A stretch of DNA of 64,000 nucleotides from Streptomyces sp. WM6378 (GTDB lineage Bacteria > Actinomycetota > Actinomycetes > Streptomycetales > Streptomycetaceae), in NCBI RefSeq assembly GCF_001279695.1, contig NZ_LGDD01000234.1:1-64000 (forward strand), read 5' to 3'. Below are positions 26,941-35,366 of this stretch, one piece after another. The notes beneath the pieces are model-generated. The model did no database searches, was not told where the DNA came from, and saw nothing but the letters and a program-made list of their open reading frames with translations. The translations under genes and the position numbers were made by a program. The stretch's first letter is position 1, and the number at the start of each line of letters is the position of its first letter.

Positions 26941-27764
26941 ACGACGACGGCGCGGTGATGTGCGACGGCTTGGAGTACGCGTTCGGCGAGACCAGGGCGG
27001 TCGACGGGCTCGACCTGTCCGTCACCACGGGCGAGGTCTTCGGCCTGCTCGGCCCGAACGGCGCGGGCAAGACCACCGCGATCCGCTGCATCACCACCCT
27101 GCTGCCGGTGCCGGCGGGCCGCATAAGGGTCTTCGGCCACGACGCGGCCAGGGAACGGATGGCGGTGCGCCGGCTGCTCGGCTACGTACCGCAGCAGCTG
27201 TCGGCCGACGCGGGCCTGACCGGGCGCGAGAACGTGGCCCTGTTCGCCCGCGTCTTCGACGTCCCGCGCAGGGAGCGCGCCCGCCGCGTCGCGCAGGCCC
27301 TGTACGCCGTCGACCTCACCGAGGCCGCCGACCGCATGGCCCGCACCTACTCGGGCGGCATGATCCGCCGCCTCGAACTCGCCCAGGCGCTGGTCAGCGC
27401 GCCCCGCCTGCTCATGCTCGACGAGCCGACGATAGGCCTCGACCCGATCGCCCGCACCAGCGTGTGGGAGCACATCAACGCGGTGCGCCGGGCCACCGGA
27501 ATGACCGTGCTCGTGACCACCCACCACATGGACGAGGCCGACCAGTACTGCGACCGCCTCGCGCTCATGCACCGCGGCAGGATACGCGCGCTCGGGACGC
27601 CCGCGGGCCTCAAGGCCGAGCTGCGCGAGCGCCGCGGGACCGACGATCCGCCGCCCACCCTGGAGGACGTCTTCCGCGACGTCGCCGGCCGTGGGCTCGA
27701 CAGTGAGGGAGGTGACTTCCGCGATGTCCGCAGCACCCGCCGCACCGCAGCCCGCCTCGGCTGA
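26937..27764 (+). CDS. ABC transporter ATP-binding protein (DrrA-like)
   Basis: A 275-residue ABC ATPase: Walker A GPNGAGKTT (39-47), Q-loop in GYVPQQLS, signature YSGGMIRRLELAQ (138-150), Walker B RLLMLDEPTIGLDP (157-170) and the H-loop in VTTHHMDEAD (about 193-202). The signature SGGM-I-R-R and the downstream architecture match the daunorubicin-exporter (DrrA) group, which energises export of drugs or lipids. It is coupled to MarR upstream and overlaps the permease gene by about 41 bases. Confidence 0.94.
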   Translation: MNDDGAVMCDGLEYAFGETRAVDGLDLSVTTGEVFGLLGPNGAGKTTAIRCITTLLPVPAGRIRVFGHDAARERMAVRRLLGYVPQQLSADAGLTGRENVALFARVFDVPRRERARRVAQALYAVDLTEAADRMARTYSGGMIRRLELAQALVSAPRLLMLDEPTIGLDPIARTSVWEHINAVRRATGMTVLVTTHHMDEADQYCDRLALMHRGRIRALGTPAGLKAELRERRGTDDPPPTLEDVFRDVAGRGLDSEGGDFRDVRSTRRTAARLG

Positions 27765-28587
27765 GTCCCTCGACACCGCAGGCGCCCTCGATCTGCTCCT
27801 CGTCCCGCCGCGGCCCCGCACCGGCTGGCGCGTCCTGCCCGCCCGGGTCGGCGCCCTGTGCGCGGTCGAACTGCAAAAGCTCCGGCACGACCGCGCCGAG
27901 CTCTACACCCGGGCCGTACAGCCCGCCCTGTGGCTGCTCATCTTCGGCGAGACCTTCACCCGCATCAAGGCGATCCCGACCGGTGGCATCCCGTACATCG
28001 ACTATCTGGCGCCCGGCATCATCGCCCAGTCCGCCATGTTCATCGCCATCTTCTACGGGATCATGATCATCTGGGAGCGGGACTCGGGCATCCTCACCAA
28101 GCTGCTCGTCACCCCCACCCCGCGCTCGGCGCTGATCACCGGCAAGGCCTTCGCGGCCGGAGTCAAGGCGCTCATCCAGGCGGTCGTGGTGATCGCGATC
28201 GCGGCCCTGCTCGGGGTGGCCCTGACGTGGAACCCGCTGAAGCTGATCGGCGTCGGCGTCGCGGTCGTCCTCGGCTCCGCGTTCTTCTCCTGCCTGTCGA
28301 TGTCCATCGCCGGGATCGTGCTGACCCGCGACCGCCTGATGGGCATCGGCCAGGCCATCACGATGCCGCTGTTCTTCGGCTCCAGCGCCCTGTACCCGGT
28401 GTCGATCATGCCGGGCTGGCTCCAGGCCGTCAGCAAGGCCAACCCGCTGAGCTACCAGGTCGACGCCCTGCGCGGACTGCTGCTCGGCACCCCCACCCAC
28501 CTCGGCCTGGACTACGGCGTACTGCTGCTCGCGGCGGCGCTCGGCATCCTGGCCGCCTCCTCGCTGCTCGGCAGGCTGGCCCGCTGA
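27724..28587 (+). CDS. ABC-2 type permease (DrrB-like)
   Basis: A 287-residue ABC-2 permease with six hydrophobic segments. It shows the family's LWLLIFGETF helix, the amphipathic YIDYLAPGIIAQSAMF segment, WERDSGILTKLLVTPTPR loop and the late PLFFGSSALYPVSIMPGWLQ motif. It forms the membrane channel of the exporter with the preceding ATPase. The ATG at 27724 is used; a GTG at 27712 is also possible but sits directly on the GAGGGAG ribosome site. Substrate unknown. Confidence 0.9.
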   Translation: MSAAPAAPQPASAESLDTAGALDLLLVPPRPRTGWRVLPARVGALCAVELQKLRHDRAELYTRAVQPALWLLIFGETFTRIKAIPTGGIPYIDYLAPGIIAQSAMFIAIFYGIMIIWERDSGILTKLLVTPTPRSALITGKAFAAGVKALIQAVVVIAIAALLGVALTWNPLKLIGVGVAVVLGSAFFSCLSMSIAGIVLTRDRLMGIGQAITMPLFFGSSALYPVSIMPGWLQAVSKANPLSYQVDALRGLLLGTPTHLGLDYGVLLLAAALGILAASSLLGRLAR

Positions 28588-28600
28588 GCCGACTGCCATC

Positions 28601-29410
28601 ATGATCGGTATGACCGAGGACAACGGATACCTCCTGGACAACCGGCAGACCGAGGCGGGCGAGCGGTTCGACGCGCTCGCCGAACTCTTCGACGCCACGA
28701 CGTTCCGCCACTTCGACGCGCTGGGCCTCACGGCCGGGCACCACGTGTGGGAAGTGGGCGCCGGCGGCCTCTCCGTCCCGCGCGGCCTGGCCGAACGGGT
28801 CGGCCCCGACGGGCAGGTGCTCGCCACCGACCTCGACACCGGATGGCTCACCGGCGTCACCCTGCCGTCGAACGTCGAGGTCCGCCGCCACGACGTCGGG
28901 CAGGACGAAGCACCCTCGGGGCCCTTCGACTTCGTGCACGCCCGGCTCGTCCTGGTCCACGTGAAGGACCGGGCCCGGGCCCTGCGCTCCATGCTCGGGG
29001 CGCTGCGCCCCGGTGGCGTCCTGCTCATCGAGGACGCCGACCCCGCGCTCCAGCCGCTGCTCTGCCTCGACGAGTACGGCCCCGAACAGGAACGCGCCAA
29101 CCGCCTGCGCCGAGGCTTCCGGCAACTCCTCGCCGAGCGCGGAGCGGACCTCTCGTACGGCCGCAAACTCCCGCGCCTGCTAAGGGAGTTGGGCCTGGAG
29201 AGCGTAGAGGCCGACGCGTACTTCCCCGTCACCTCGCCCGCCTGCGCCGTCCTCGAAGCGGCCACCGTGCGCCAGGTCGGGGACCAGCTCGTGGACCGGG
29301 GCCTGGCGAGCGACGACGAGATCGAGCGCCATCTCGCGAGCGTCGCCGCGGGCCGCCTCGACCTGGCCACCTCGCCGATGATCTCCGCATGGGGCCGCCG
29401 GCCGGCCTGA
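28601..29410 (+). CDS. SAM-dependent methyltransferase
   Basis: A 269-residue class I methyltransferase. Motif I is VWEVGAGGLSVPRGLAE (about 47-63), followed by the acidic ATDLDTGWL strand and the FVHARLVLVHVKDR and RPGGVLLIEDADP motifs. The small-molecule substrate is unknown. The first ATG is used; a second at 28610 is equally plausible and neither has a clear ribosome site. It follows the ABC permease by 13 bp and may be the fourth gene of the MarR operon, which would link export and methylation of one compound. Confidence 0.88.
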   Translation: MIGMTEDNGYLLDNRQTEAGERFDALAELFDATTFRHFDALGLTAGHHVWEVGAGGLSVPRGLAERVGPDGQVLATDLDTGWLTGVTLPSNVEVRRHDVGQDEAPSGPFDFVHARLVLVHVKDRARALRSMLGALRPGGVLLIEDADPALQPLLCLDEYGPEQERANRLRRGFRQLLAERGADLSYGRKLPRLLRELGLESVEADAYFPVTSPACAVLEAATVRQVGDQLVDRGLASDDEIERHLASVAAGRLDLATSPMISAWGRRPA

Positions 29411-29441
29411 GGAAGCGACCGGCGGCCCGGCGGGGGCGGGC

Positions 29442-30269
29442 TCAGGCCGCCGTGTCGTACGTGTAGTAGCGCGTGTGGTCGAGGAGATCCGCCGGGGTCA
29501 CGTTGTTCCACGGCCGCATCGTGTCGTGCAGGTCCACCACGTCCCGCGTTCCCGCCGTCGGCAGATAGGGCGAGCCCGGGTGCATGGCCTGCCACTGCGA
29601 CCAGAGCTTGTCCACGAACGCGTGGTGCATCCAGAACACCGGGTCGTTGGGCGAGGCCCCCGTCCCCATCTGCCCGCCGACCCAGACGTGGACCCGGTTG
29701 TGCAGATTGACCCCGCGCCAGCCTTCGAGGTGGTTGCGGAAGCCGTCGGACGCGCTGTTCCACGGCGCCGTGTCGTACGTCGTCATGGCGAGGACGCCGT
29801 CGACCTCGGCCCGGGTCGGCAGCTGGGCGACGTTCACGCCGAGCGCCCGGCGCAGGTAAGTGCGGCCGTCCACCCGGACGTTGACGGGCCAGCCGCCCGC
29901 GCTCTGCGCGAACGGTCCGTCCATCACCTGGCCGTCCCGGCTGCGCCCGGTGCCGCCGAGGAAGTCGGCCGCCCACAGCGACGAACTCGGGGTGCGGTCG
30001 ACCGTCCAGTCCCAGTACGGCACGGTGACCGAAGGGTCGACCGACTGCAGGGCCTGCTCGAACTCGATGAGGAATCTGCGGTGCCAGGGCAGGAACGACG
30101 GCGAGCGGTGGCCGACCCGGTCGCCCGTGTCGGTGTCGCTCATGATGAAAGCGTTGTGCGTGGTGACGAAGGCGTCGTACTTTCCGTTGCGCTTCAGCTG
30201 AAGCAGCGCGTCGACGAGGCGGCGCTTCTCGGCGGCGGTGAGATGCGCCTGATTCTTGCGAACGGCCAT
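29442..30269 (-). CDS. melC2: Tyrosinase (monophenol monooxygenase)
   Basis: A 275-residue Streptomyces tyrosinase, which oxidises tyrosine to dopaquinone for melanin. The type 3 dicopper site is complete: His38, His54 and His63 (THNAF, GHRSPSFLPWHRRF) for CuA and His190, His194 and His216 (NLHNRVHVW, MHHAFVD) for CuB. It has no signal peptide of its own; in the known system it is exported together with the Tat-targeted MelC1 chaperone, whose gene lies directly upstream on the same strand. Confidence 0.97.
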   Translation of the reverse strand: MAVRKNQAHLTAAEKRRLVDALLQLKRNGKYDAFVTTHNAFIMSDTDTGDRVGHRSPSFLPWHRRFLIEFEQALQSVDPSVTVPYWDWTVDRTPSSSLWAADFLGGTGRSRDGQVMDGPFAQSAGGWPVNVRVDGRTYLRRALGVNVAQLPTRAEVDGVLAMTTYDTAPWNSASDGFRNHLEGWRGVNLHNRVHVWVGGQMGTGASPNDPVFWMHHAFVDKLWSQWQAMHPGSPYLPTAGTRDVVDLHDTMRPWNNVTPADLLDHTRYYTYDTAA

Positions 30270-30344
30270 GGCTGTGCTCCTGGTTGGGCTGGGCTGCGGG
30301 AGGGCGGGTGAACCGGGCGGGCCTCGCGGGCCCGCTTCCTCGGC

Positions 30345-30734
30345 TCAGGCGAGCGGGACGAGGGTGGCGCCCTGGAGCTCCACCACGGCGGCGCGGGCGA
30401 TCGCGCGGGGCGTGGGAGAGGGCTGGTAGTGGTTCACCACACTGATCCAGGTCCCGTCGGCGTTCTGCATCACATGCAGTTCCTGGCCGTCTATCCGCAC
30501 GGCGTACCCGCCGCCGTGGTGCATGTGCCCGGCGCCGGGCGCGCCCTGTATCCGGCGCCCCTGGAACACCTCGTCGAAGGCTTCGGGCGCGTCGTGTCCC
30601 TCGTGGCCGGTTCGTGCCGCGTCGGACGGCGTGCGGGCGGCGGCGGTCGAGGCGTGTGCCGAGCCGGCCAGGGCGAGACCGGCGAGGGTGCCGGCGGTGG
30701 CGCCGAGGGCCTGGCGGCGGGTGGGTCGAGACAT
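30345..30734 (-). CDS. melC1: Tyrosinase copper chaperone/cofactor
   Basis: A 129-residue MelC1 protein with a twin-arginine signal ([13 protein letters not shown], then a hydrophobic LAGLALAG). The mature part contains the MelC1 signature ([46 protein letters not shown]) with the His cluster and Met proposed to load copper into MelC2. ATG 30734 follows TGGGGA; the in-frame ATG at 30746 is an alternative. It precedes melC2 by 75 bp in one operon, as in other Streptomyces. Confidence 0.95.
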   Translation of the reverse strand: MSRPTRRQALGATAGTLAGLALAGSAHASTAAARTPSDAARTGHEGHDAPEAFDEVFQGRRIQGAPGAGHMHHGGGYAVRIDGQELHVMQNADGTWISVVNHYQPSPTPRAIARAAVVELQGATLVPLA

Positions 30735-31155
30735 TGGAATCCCCATTGATTCGCGGTGGGTTGGCAAGTGGTTCAGTGCCATCCCTACCGGCCAGGGCCA
30801 CGGAGCAAGAAGTCCGGACGAATTGGTTGGCCGCTATGCGGACATGTCCCGATTCGAAGTGCAGTGTTCAACAAGGGGGTTCTTGCTGAACACTGGTCAC
30901 CAGACCGCCATTCGTGAAGATTCCCCGGGGAATATGCCAAGTCTGTGAAAATCTTGTTGCCTCGGTGGACTGGCTGTGGTCGGCCTCACGCCCGGAAGGT
31001 GACCGGAAATGCCCGCCTGTGTTCGGCCGGTGGCTTGAACGGGCCACGGGCGGCCGCCGTGGCCGAGCAGAACCGCACGGACGGGGCGGCGGCCGTCAAG
31101 TCGCCCACCGAATGGGCCGGTTGAGATCCGCCGCCCCGGTCCGTGCGGGTTCCCG
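30735..31155. promoter_or_regulatory. melC promoter region with a hairpin/dyad
   Basis: A 421-bp non-coding region. CAGTGTTCA (30862-30870) and TGAACACTG (30887-30895) form a 9-bp perfect inverted repeat, extended inward by four more pairs (CAAG/CTTG) after one mismatch, with a GGGGTT loop. It lies about 130 bp upstream of melC1. It may be a regulator site for the tyrosinase operon or the terminator of the upstream phospholipase-like gene. The remainder shows nothing I can assign. Confidence 0.5.
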
Positions 31156-32247
31156 TCAGCCCACCCCGCGGGGCAGGGCCAGCGACTGGACCTGGGGAAG
31201 AGAGGTCCAGTCGTTGGAGGCGACACTGGCGTGGGCGGCGGCGAGCCGGGCCACCCGTGCCTGGGCGTCCGCCGGGGACGGGTTCTTGTCGTCGAGGGCC
31301 GGGGCCACGTTCTGCGCGTCGGTCATGACGACGAAGTAGTGGTGCGCGTCGTACCAGTTGGTGTCGATCGAACCGTTCGTGTACGTCGCCGCGTCACCGT
31401 CGAAGACCACGAACCACGGACGGATCGAGGTGTCGGCATAGCGTGAACGGGGGTCGCCCGCCTGGGCGTTGTGGACCGCCGGGAAGACCTGGGCCTGCCC
31501 CGTGCGTCCGGCAGCCGCGAGGTCACGCAGGTAGCGGGCGTACTCGACGTCCGTCCACAGGCTGTCGGTGGGGTTGCCCTCCTCGACCGTGCCCGGGATC
31601 ACTTCGAGCATCACCTTGCCCGCGAGCGCCGCGCGGGTCGGCCAGTTGCCCGCGTTCGCGGCCTCGTCGAGCGTGGCGTACTGGCCGCCGCCCGGCTTGG
31701 CGAGCAGGTCCGCCGGGCGGAAGACCGCCGAGCCGAGGTGGTCGCTGATCGCCTGGTCGAGCTTGGCGGGGCCCATGCCGTACGTGGCCTGGAAGCCCGC
31801 CTTCATCTCCAGCTTGATGACCAGCGGCGGATGTCCGGGGTGGGCGGCGAGCCAGACCCGTACGTCGTCCAGGCAGCTCTCCAGGTTCTTGTTGGCGCCG
31901 CCGGTGTAGAGCTGGCCAGGGGTGCTGGCGTTGACGCAGTTGTTGCTGTTTCCCAGCGGGTTGGAGTGGCTGACCTTCCACTCCTTGGTGATGAAGTCGT
32001 CCCACACGTCGAGCTCGATCATCGACGTGCCGGTGTCGAGGGCCTGTGCCAAGTACGGGAAGGCGGCCGGGTCGTAGGTGTTGTGCAGGCCGGAGACGGT
32101 GGCCCCGGACAGCGGCAGGGTCTCCGGCCCCGCCGCGGAAGCGCTGCCGCCGGCACCCGCCGTGGTGAGGGCGAGGCAGGCGGCGAGCGCGCCGAGCAGG
32201 GCTGTGCGCGGCCGGGGCGTGAATCGTCTGGGCCGGGGATCCGACAC
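31156..32247 (-). CDS. Secreted Ca2+-dependent PI-PLC-like protein
   Basis: A 363-residue exported protein with a long signal peptide (Arg-rich start, cleavage near SASAAG at about 39). The TIM-barrel phospholipase C signatures are present: GLHNTYD (about 54-60, catalytic His), IELDVWDD (about 77-84) and VSHSNPLG (second catalytic His). The family includes Streptomyces Ca2+-dependent phosphatidylinositol PLC and sphingomyelinase-type enzymes. Expected activity is cleavage of the phosphodiester bond of a lipid headgroup outside the cell. It is monocistronic, followed by the melC spacer. Confidence 0.88.
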   Translation of the reverse strand: MSDPRPRRFTPRPRTALLGALAACLALTTAGAGGSASAAGPETLPLSGATVSGLHNTYDPAAFPYLAQALDTGTSMIELDVWDDFITKEWKVSHSNPLGNSNNCVNASTPGQLYTGGANKNLESCLDDVRVWLAAHPGHPPLVIKLEMKAGFQATYGMGPAKLDQAISDHLGSAVFRPADLLAKPGGGQYATLDEAANAGNWPTRAALAGKVMLEVIPGTVEEGNPTDSLWTDVEYARYLRDLAAAGRTGQAQVFPAVHNAQAGDPRSRYADTSIRPWFVVFDGDAATYTNGSIDTNWYDAHHYFVVMTDAQNVAPALDDKNPSPADAQARVARLAAAHASVASNDWTSLPQVQSLALPRGVG

Positions 32248-32437
32248 GGGTCCTCCTAGTGGGGGGTGACTCTCCGTCAGGACAGTGCCATCGTCGGGTG
32301 AAGCGACGAAGACATGTCAAGTAACGCGAGTTGGATTCCTCCTGTCACCCCCTGCGGCCGGTCCGGCCCGAGGATGTGACCCGCGGGGCCCCGCCCGAGG
32401 GTGAACCCGGCCATGTATGGGCCGAGTTGAAAGCAGG

Positions 32438-32487
32438 CTCGGAGCCGGCCGCCTAGAAGTTGAACACGGCCTCGGAGCCGGCCGCCT
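32438..32487 (-). repeat. 17-bp direct repeat spanning the SSI stop codon
   Basis: CTCGGAGCCGGCCGCCT occurs at 32438-32454 and 32471-32487, 33 bp apart. The inner copy encodes the C-terminal AAGSE of the subtilisin inhibitor; the outer copy lies just beyond its stop. Read through the stop, the next residues would be AAGSEPAFNS, a decayed copy of AAGSEAVFNF. Confidence 0.65.
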
Positions 32488-32899
32488 TCATGCAGGAGTT
32501 GCCGTAGGTCTGTACGTGGCTGACCCGCTTGCCGTTCCAGACGCCGTCCGCCCGGACCGTGACCGGGTTCCACACCTTGGTACAGATGCGTGGGGCACCG
32601 CTCGCGGAGAGGGCGGTGAAGTCGCCCTGCGCGCGCTTGAGTTCGGCACAGGCCGCGGCCGGCGCGGGGTGCGTGCCCGACGGCGTCGGGGTGCAGCTGA
32701 GGGTGACCGCACGCTGGACGGAGGCGCCCTCGTCGCCGGTTCCGGCCTCGATGCTGATCACGAGCGCGGACGGCGGGTACAGGCTCATGGGCTTCATGGC
32801 GTCGGCCGGGGCCGCGGTCGCGCTGCCGAGTCCCGTACCGACAAGTCCGTTGGCCAGCAAGGCGACGGCGAGGGCGCTGACTGCTGCGATCTTCCGCAT
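32453..32899 (-). CDS. Streptomyces subtilisin inhibitor (SSI) family protein, P1 lysine
   Basis: A 148-residue secreted serine-protease inhibitor. Residues 1-30 are a signal peptide. The mature part has the SSI pattern: LYPPSALVISI, VQRAVTLSCTPTPSGTHPAPAAAC, DGVWNGKRV and the VFNF end. Four cysteines (69, 84, 106, 136) form the two conserved disulfides. By alignment with SSI (C-P-M-V-Y-D-P), the reactive site here is C-T-K-V-W-N-P, giving P1 Lys108 and P1' Val109. A Lys P1 predicts inhibition of trypsin-like as well as subtilisin-like proteases. ATG 32899 follows AGGAG. Confidence 0.95.
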   Translation of the reverse strand: MRKIAAVSALAVALLANGLVGTGLGSATAAPADAMKPMSLYPPSALVISIEAGTGDEGASVQRAVTLSCTPTPSGTHPAPAAACAELKRAQGDFTALSASGAPRICTKVWNPVTVRADGVWNGKRVSHVQTYGNSCMKAAGSEAVFNF

Positions 32900-33233
32900 T
32901 TCGAACACTCCTGGGGGTTGGTTTCCGAAGAACGAATAGGAGTCTCTCCCGCAGCTGAGAGCTTCGCGCAACACACCGGAAACATTCGGTCACGCGAAGT
33001 GACCCGAGGGAGTCGCATCCATGCAGGACATCGCACTGGTGTGCAGGTCGCCGACCTCCCCAACGTCGGCCAAAAGAAAGGCGTGTTGCTGGATGCTTGG
33101 TCGATTTCAAGGCAAACGAAAGCTGGATTCTGGGAATCTTAGGCCGAATTGAGGACTGGTCAGAGCGTGACTCTGTGGTGGGGGAGAGCTGCGGCCCGGT
33201 GGGTGCGATCTTCGCGCGATTAGGATCCGGGGC
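32900..33233. promoter_or_regulatory. Divergent promoter region between SSI and LysR genes
   Basis: A 334-bp non-coding region. GGTCAC (32988-32993) and GTGACC (32999-33004) form a perfect 6-bp inverted repeat with a 5-bp centre, about 90 bp upstream of the SSI gene. It could bind the divergently encoded LysR protein or another regulator of the inhibitor. Nothing else stands out. Confidence 0.4.
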
Positions 33234-34166
33234 ATGGAGCTTCGACAGCTGCGGTACTTCGTCGCGGTGGTGGAGGAGGCCAACTTCACCCGCGCCGCCG
33301 CCCGTCTGCATGTGGCACAACCCGGGATCAGCGCGCAGATCCGGCAGTTGGAGCGGGAGCTCGGCCAGCCCCTCCTTGACCGCACCGGCGGCTCGGTCAC
33401 CACCACCGAGGCGGGCGAGGCGGCACTGCCCCACGCGCGGGCCGCGCTGGCCGCCGTCGACGCGGTGCGGCACACCGTGGACGAGTTCACCGGGCTGCTC
33501 CGCGGCCACGTCACCATCGGCGTGGTCCCCGGAGTCGTCACCCAGGATTTCGACGTGGCGGCCTTCCTGGCCGACTTCCACGACGCCCACCCCGGCGTCG
33601 AGATCACGCTCACCGAGGACACCTCCGAGCGGATGCTCGCCGCGCTGCTCGCGGGACGGCTCGACATCGCCCTGGCCGGACTCGCGCAGGACGCGGTGCC
33701 GCCGGGGATCTCGCTCGAAGTGGTCGTCGACGAGCCCCTGGTGGCCGCCGTCGCCCCGGGGGACCCGCTCCTGACTGCCGGCCGCACGGAGGTCCGCCTC
33801 GCCGAGTTGGAGGGCCGCCCGCTCATCAGCCTGCCGCGCGGCACCGGCCTGCGCGCGCTCCTCGACCGGGCCTGCGCCGAAGCAGGAATCCGGCCGCGCA
33901 TCGCCTTCGAGGCGGGCTCCCCGCAACTCCTGGCCCGGCTCGCCGTGCGCGGTCTCGGCGTCGCCGTGCTCCCCGCGTCCCCCCACGGCGCGGGCTACGC
34001 CACGGGCCTGCGGACCCTGCGCATCACCGAGCCGGAACCGCGCGGCCGGATCGCCCTGGCCTGGCGCACCCAGGGCCCGGCGGGGCCGGCGGGCCGGGCC
34101 CTGCTGGCCCGGCTGCGAGCCGCGCTCGCCGGGCCGGCGCCCGCCGGCCGAACAGGGCCGAGCTGA
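33234..34166 (+). CDS. LysR-family transcriptional regulator
   Basis: A 310-residue LysR regulator. The N-terminal helix-turn-helix begins MELRQLRYFVAVVEEANFTRAAARLHVAQPGISAQI-type sequence (1-36 region), followed by the linker helix and the periplasmic-binding-like effector domain (about 90-300). Effector and targets are unknown. It is divergent from the SSI gene, so it may control protease inhibitor expression; LysR proteins usually regulate a divergent neighbour. It converges on the D,D-carboxypeptidase gene with 18 bp between stops. Confidence 0.93.
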   Translation: MELRQLRYFVAVVEEANFTRAAARLHVAQPGISAQIRQLERELGQPLLDRTGGSVTTTEAGEAALPHARAALAAVDAVRHTVDEFTGLLRGHVTIGVVPGVVTQDFDVAAFLADFHDAHPGVEITLTEDTSERMLAALLAGRLDIALAGLAQDAVPPGISLEVVVDEPLVAAVAPGDPLLTAGRTEVRLAELEGRPLISLPRGTGLRALLDRACAEAGIRPRIAFEAGSPQLLARLAVRGLGVAVLPASPHGAGYATGLRTLRITEPEPRGRIALAWRTQGPAGPAGRALLARLRAALAGPAPAGRTGPS

Positions 34167-34184
34167 CGCGTGCGCGGTGGGCGC

Positions 34185-35339
34185 TCACTCCACGGGACGC
34201 TCTTCGCGAACCCGGCCCGTGCGGCGGCGCACCAACAGGACGAACGTTCCGGCGACGGCGAGGCCCCCGGCCACGGAACCCGCCACCGGCCAGACCGAAT
34301 CGCCTTCGTCCGCCGCACGGATCGGCTTCGCCGCCGCCGCGTGCGTGATCTGCGCCTGGCGCCTGGCCGACTTGGTGGGCCGTACGGGTTCCAGGGAGCC
34401 CACCGCGTCGACGCTGTCCCAGGCCCTGAAGCCCCAGTCGAGCAGGCTGCGGGCCTCCTCGTAGACCGTGAATCCGCCGCCGGCCTGTGGATTCATGACG
34501 GTCACCAGCAAGGTGCGCTCGCCCTGTTTGGCGGCCGCGATCAGGGTGTTGCCCGCATGGGTCGTGTAGCCGTTCTTGACCCCGATGATCCCCGGATACC
34601 GGGCGATCCCGTCGGTCCCGGACAGCAGCCGGTTGGTGTTCACGATCCCGTACGAGCCGCCTGTGCCGGGGAACTGCGCCGACGCGGTCGAGCAGTATTC
34701 GGCGAAGTCCGGGCGGGCCAGGCCCGCCCGGGCGAACACCGCGAGGTCGAACGCGGAGGAGACCTGGCCCGGGCTGTCGTAGCCGTCGGGCGAGACGACC
34801 TCGGTGTCGAGCGCGCCGAGCCGCCGGGCCTGGGCCTGCATCTGGGCCGCGGTCTCCTCCCAGCCGCCGTTCAGCGAGGCAAGGACGTGCACGGCGTCGT
34901 TGCCGGAGCTGAGGAACACCCCGCGCCACAGGTCGGACACCTGGTAGGTGTGCCCGGACTCGACGCCCACCAGACTGCTGCCCGGGCCGATGCCCGCGAG
35001 GTCCTGGTCGGAGACCGTGTGCCGGTCCTCGGCGCGCAGATGGGGGAGCGCCGTGACCGCGAACAGCGTCTTGAGGGTGCTGGCCGGCGGCAGCTTGCGA
35101 TGGGCGTCCCGGGCGGCGAGGACCTTGCCCGTGCGGGCGTCCGCGACCACGTACGAAAGGGCCGACACGTCACTCGGAAGGGCGGGCGCGTCCCGCCGAG
35201 GGCGTACGTGTTCGCCCGTCGGCGGGCCCGGCTGGGGCGCGGCGGCGGAGCTCTCGGGCGTCGGAGCGAGGCAGCACAGACCGATGGCGGCAGTGGCGGT
35301 GAGAGCAGCCATGGAGCGGAATCCGGATCTGATGACCAT
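34185..35339 (-). CDS. D-alanyl-D-alanine carboxypeptidase (peptidase S11)
   Basis: A 384-residue penicillin-binding carboxypeptidase anchored at the membrane. It trims the terminal D-Ala of peptidoglycan stem peptides. The signal sequence (1-33) precedes the catalytic domain with S87-T-L-K90 (SxxK), S145-G-N (SxN) and K255-N-G (KTG equivalent, here KNG as in many actinobacterial S11 enzymes). A C-terminal hydrophobic segment (about 350-370) followed by RRRTGRVREE anchors it with the catalytic domain outside. It likely has low-level PBP function in wall maturation. Confidence 0.93.
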   Translation of the reverse strand: MVIRSGFRSMAALTATAAIGLCCLAPTPESSAAAPQPGPPTGEHVRPRRDAPALPSDVSALSYVVADARTGKVLAARDAHRKLPPASTLKTLFAVTALPHLRAEDRHTVSDQDLAGIGPGSSLVGVESGHTYQVSDLWRGVFLSSGNDAVHVLASLNGGWEETAAQMQAQARRLGALDTEVVSPDGYDSPGQVSSAFDLAVFARAGLARPDFAEYCSTASAQFPGTGGSYGIVNTNRLLSGTDGIARYPGIIGVKNGYTTHAGNTLIAAAKQGERTLLVTVMNPQAGGGFTVYEEARSLLDWGFRAWDSVDAVGSLEPVRPTKSARRQAQITHAAAAKPIRAADEGDSVWPVAGSVAGGLAVAGTFVLLVRRRTGRVREERPVE

Positions 35340-35366
35340 TCAGCCACCGTAGGAACAGAACGGACA

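Noticed and set aside
1827..29410. One large biosynthetic gene cluster covering terpene synthase, P450s and methyltransferase
   Set aside because: The genes are separated by unrelated housekeeping, membrane and redox genes with independent promoters and terminators, so a single cluster is not supported.
27610..30801. Long minus-strand open frame spanning the ABC operon, methyltransferase and tyrosinase
   Set aside because: Crosses several well-supported genes with clear motifs; its translation is repetitive and unlike a real protein.
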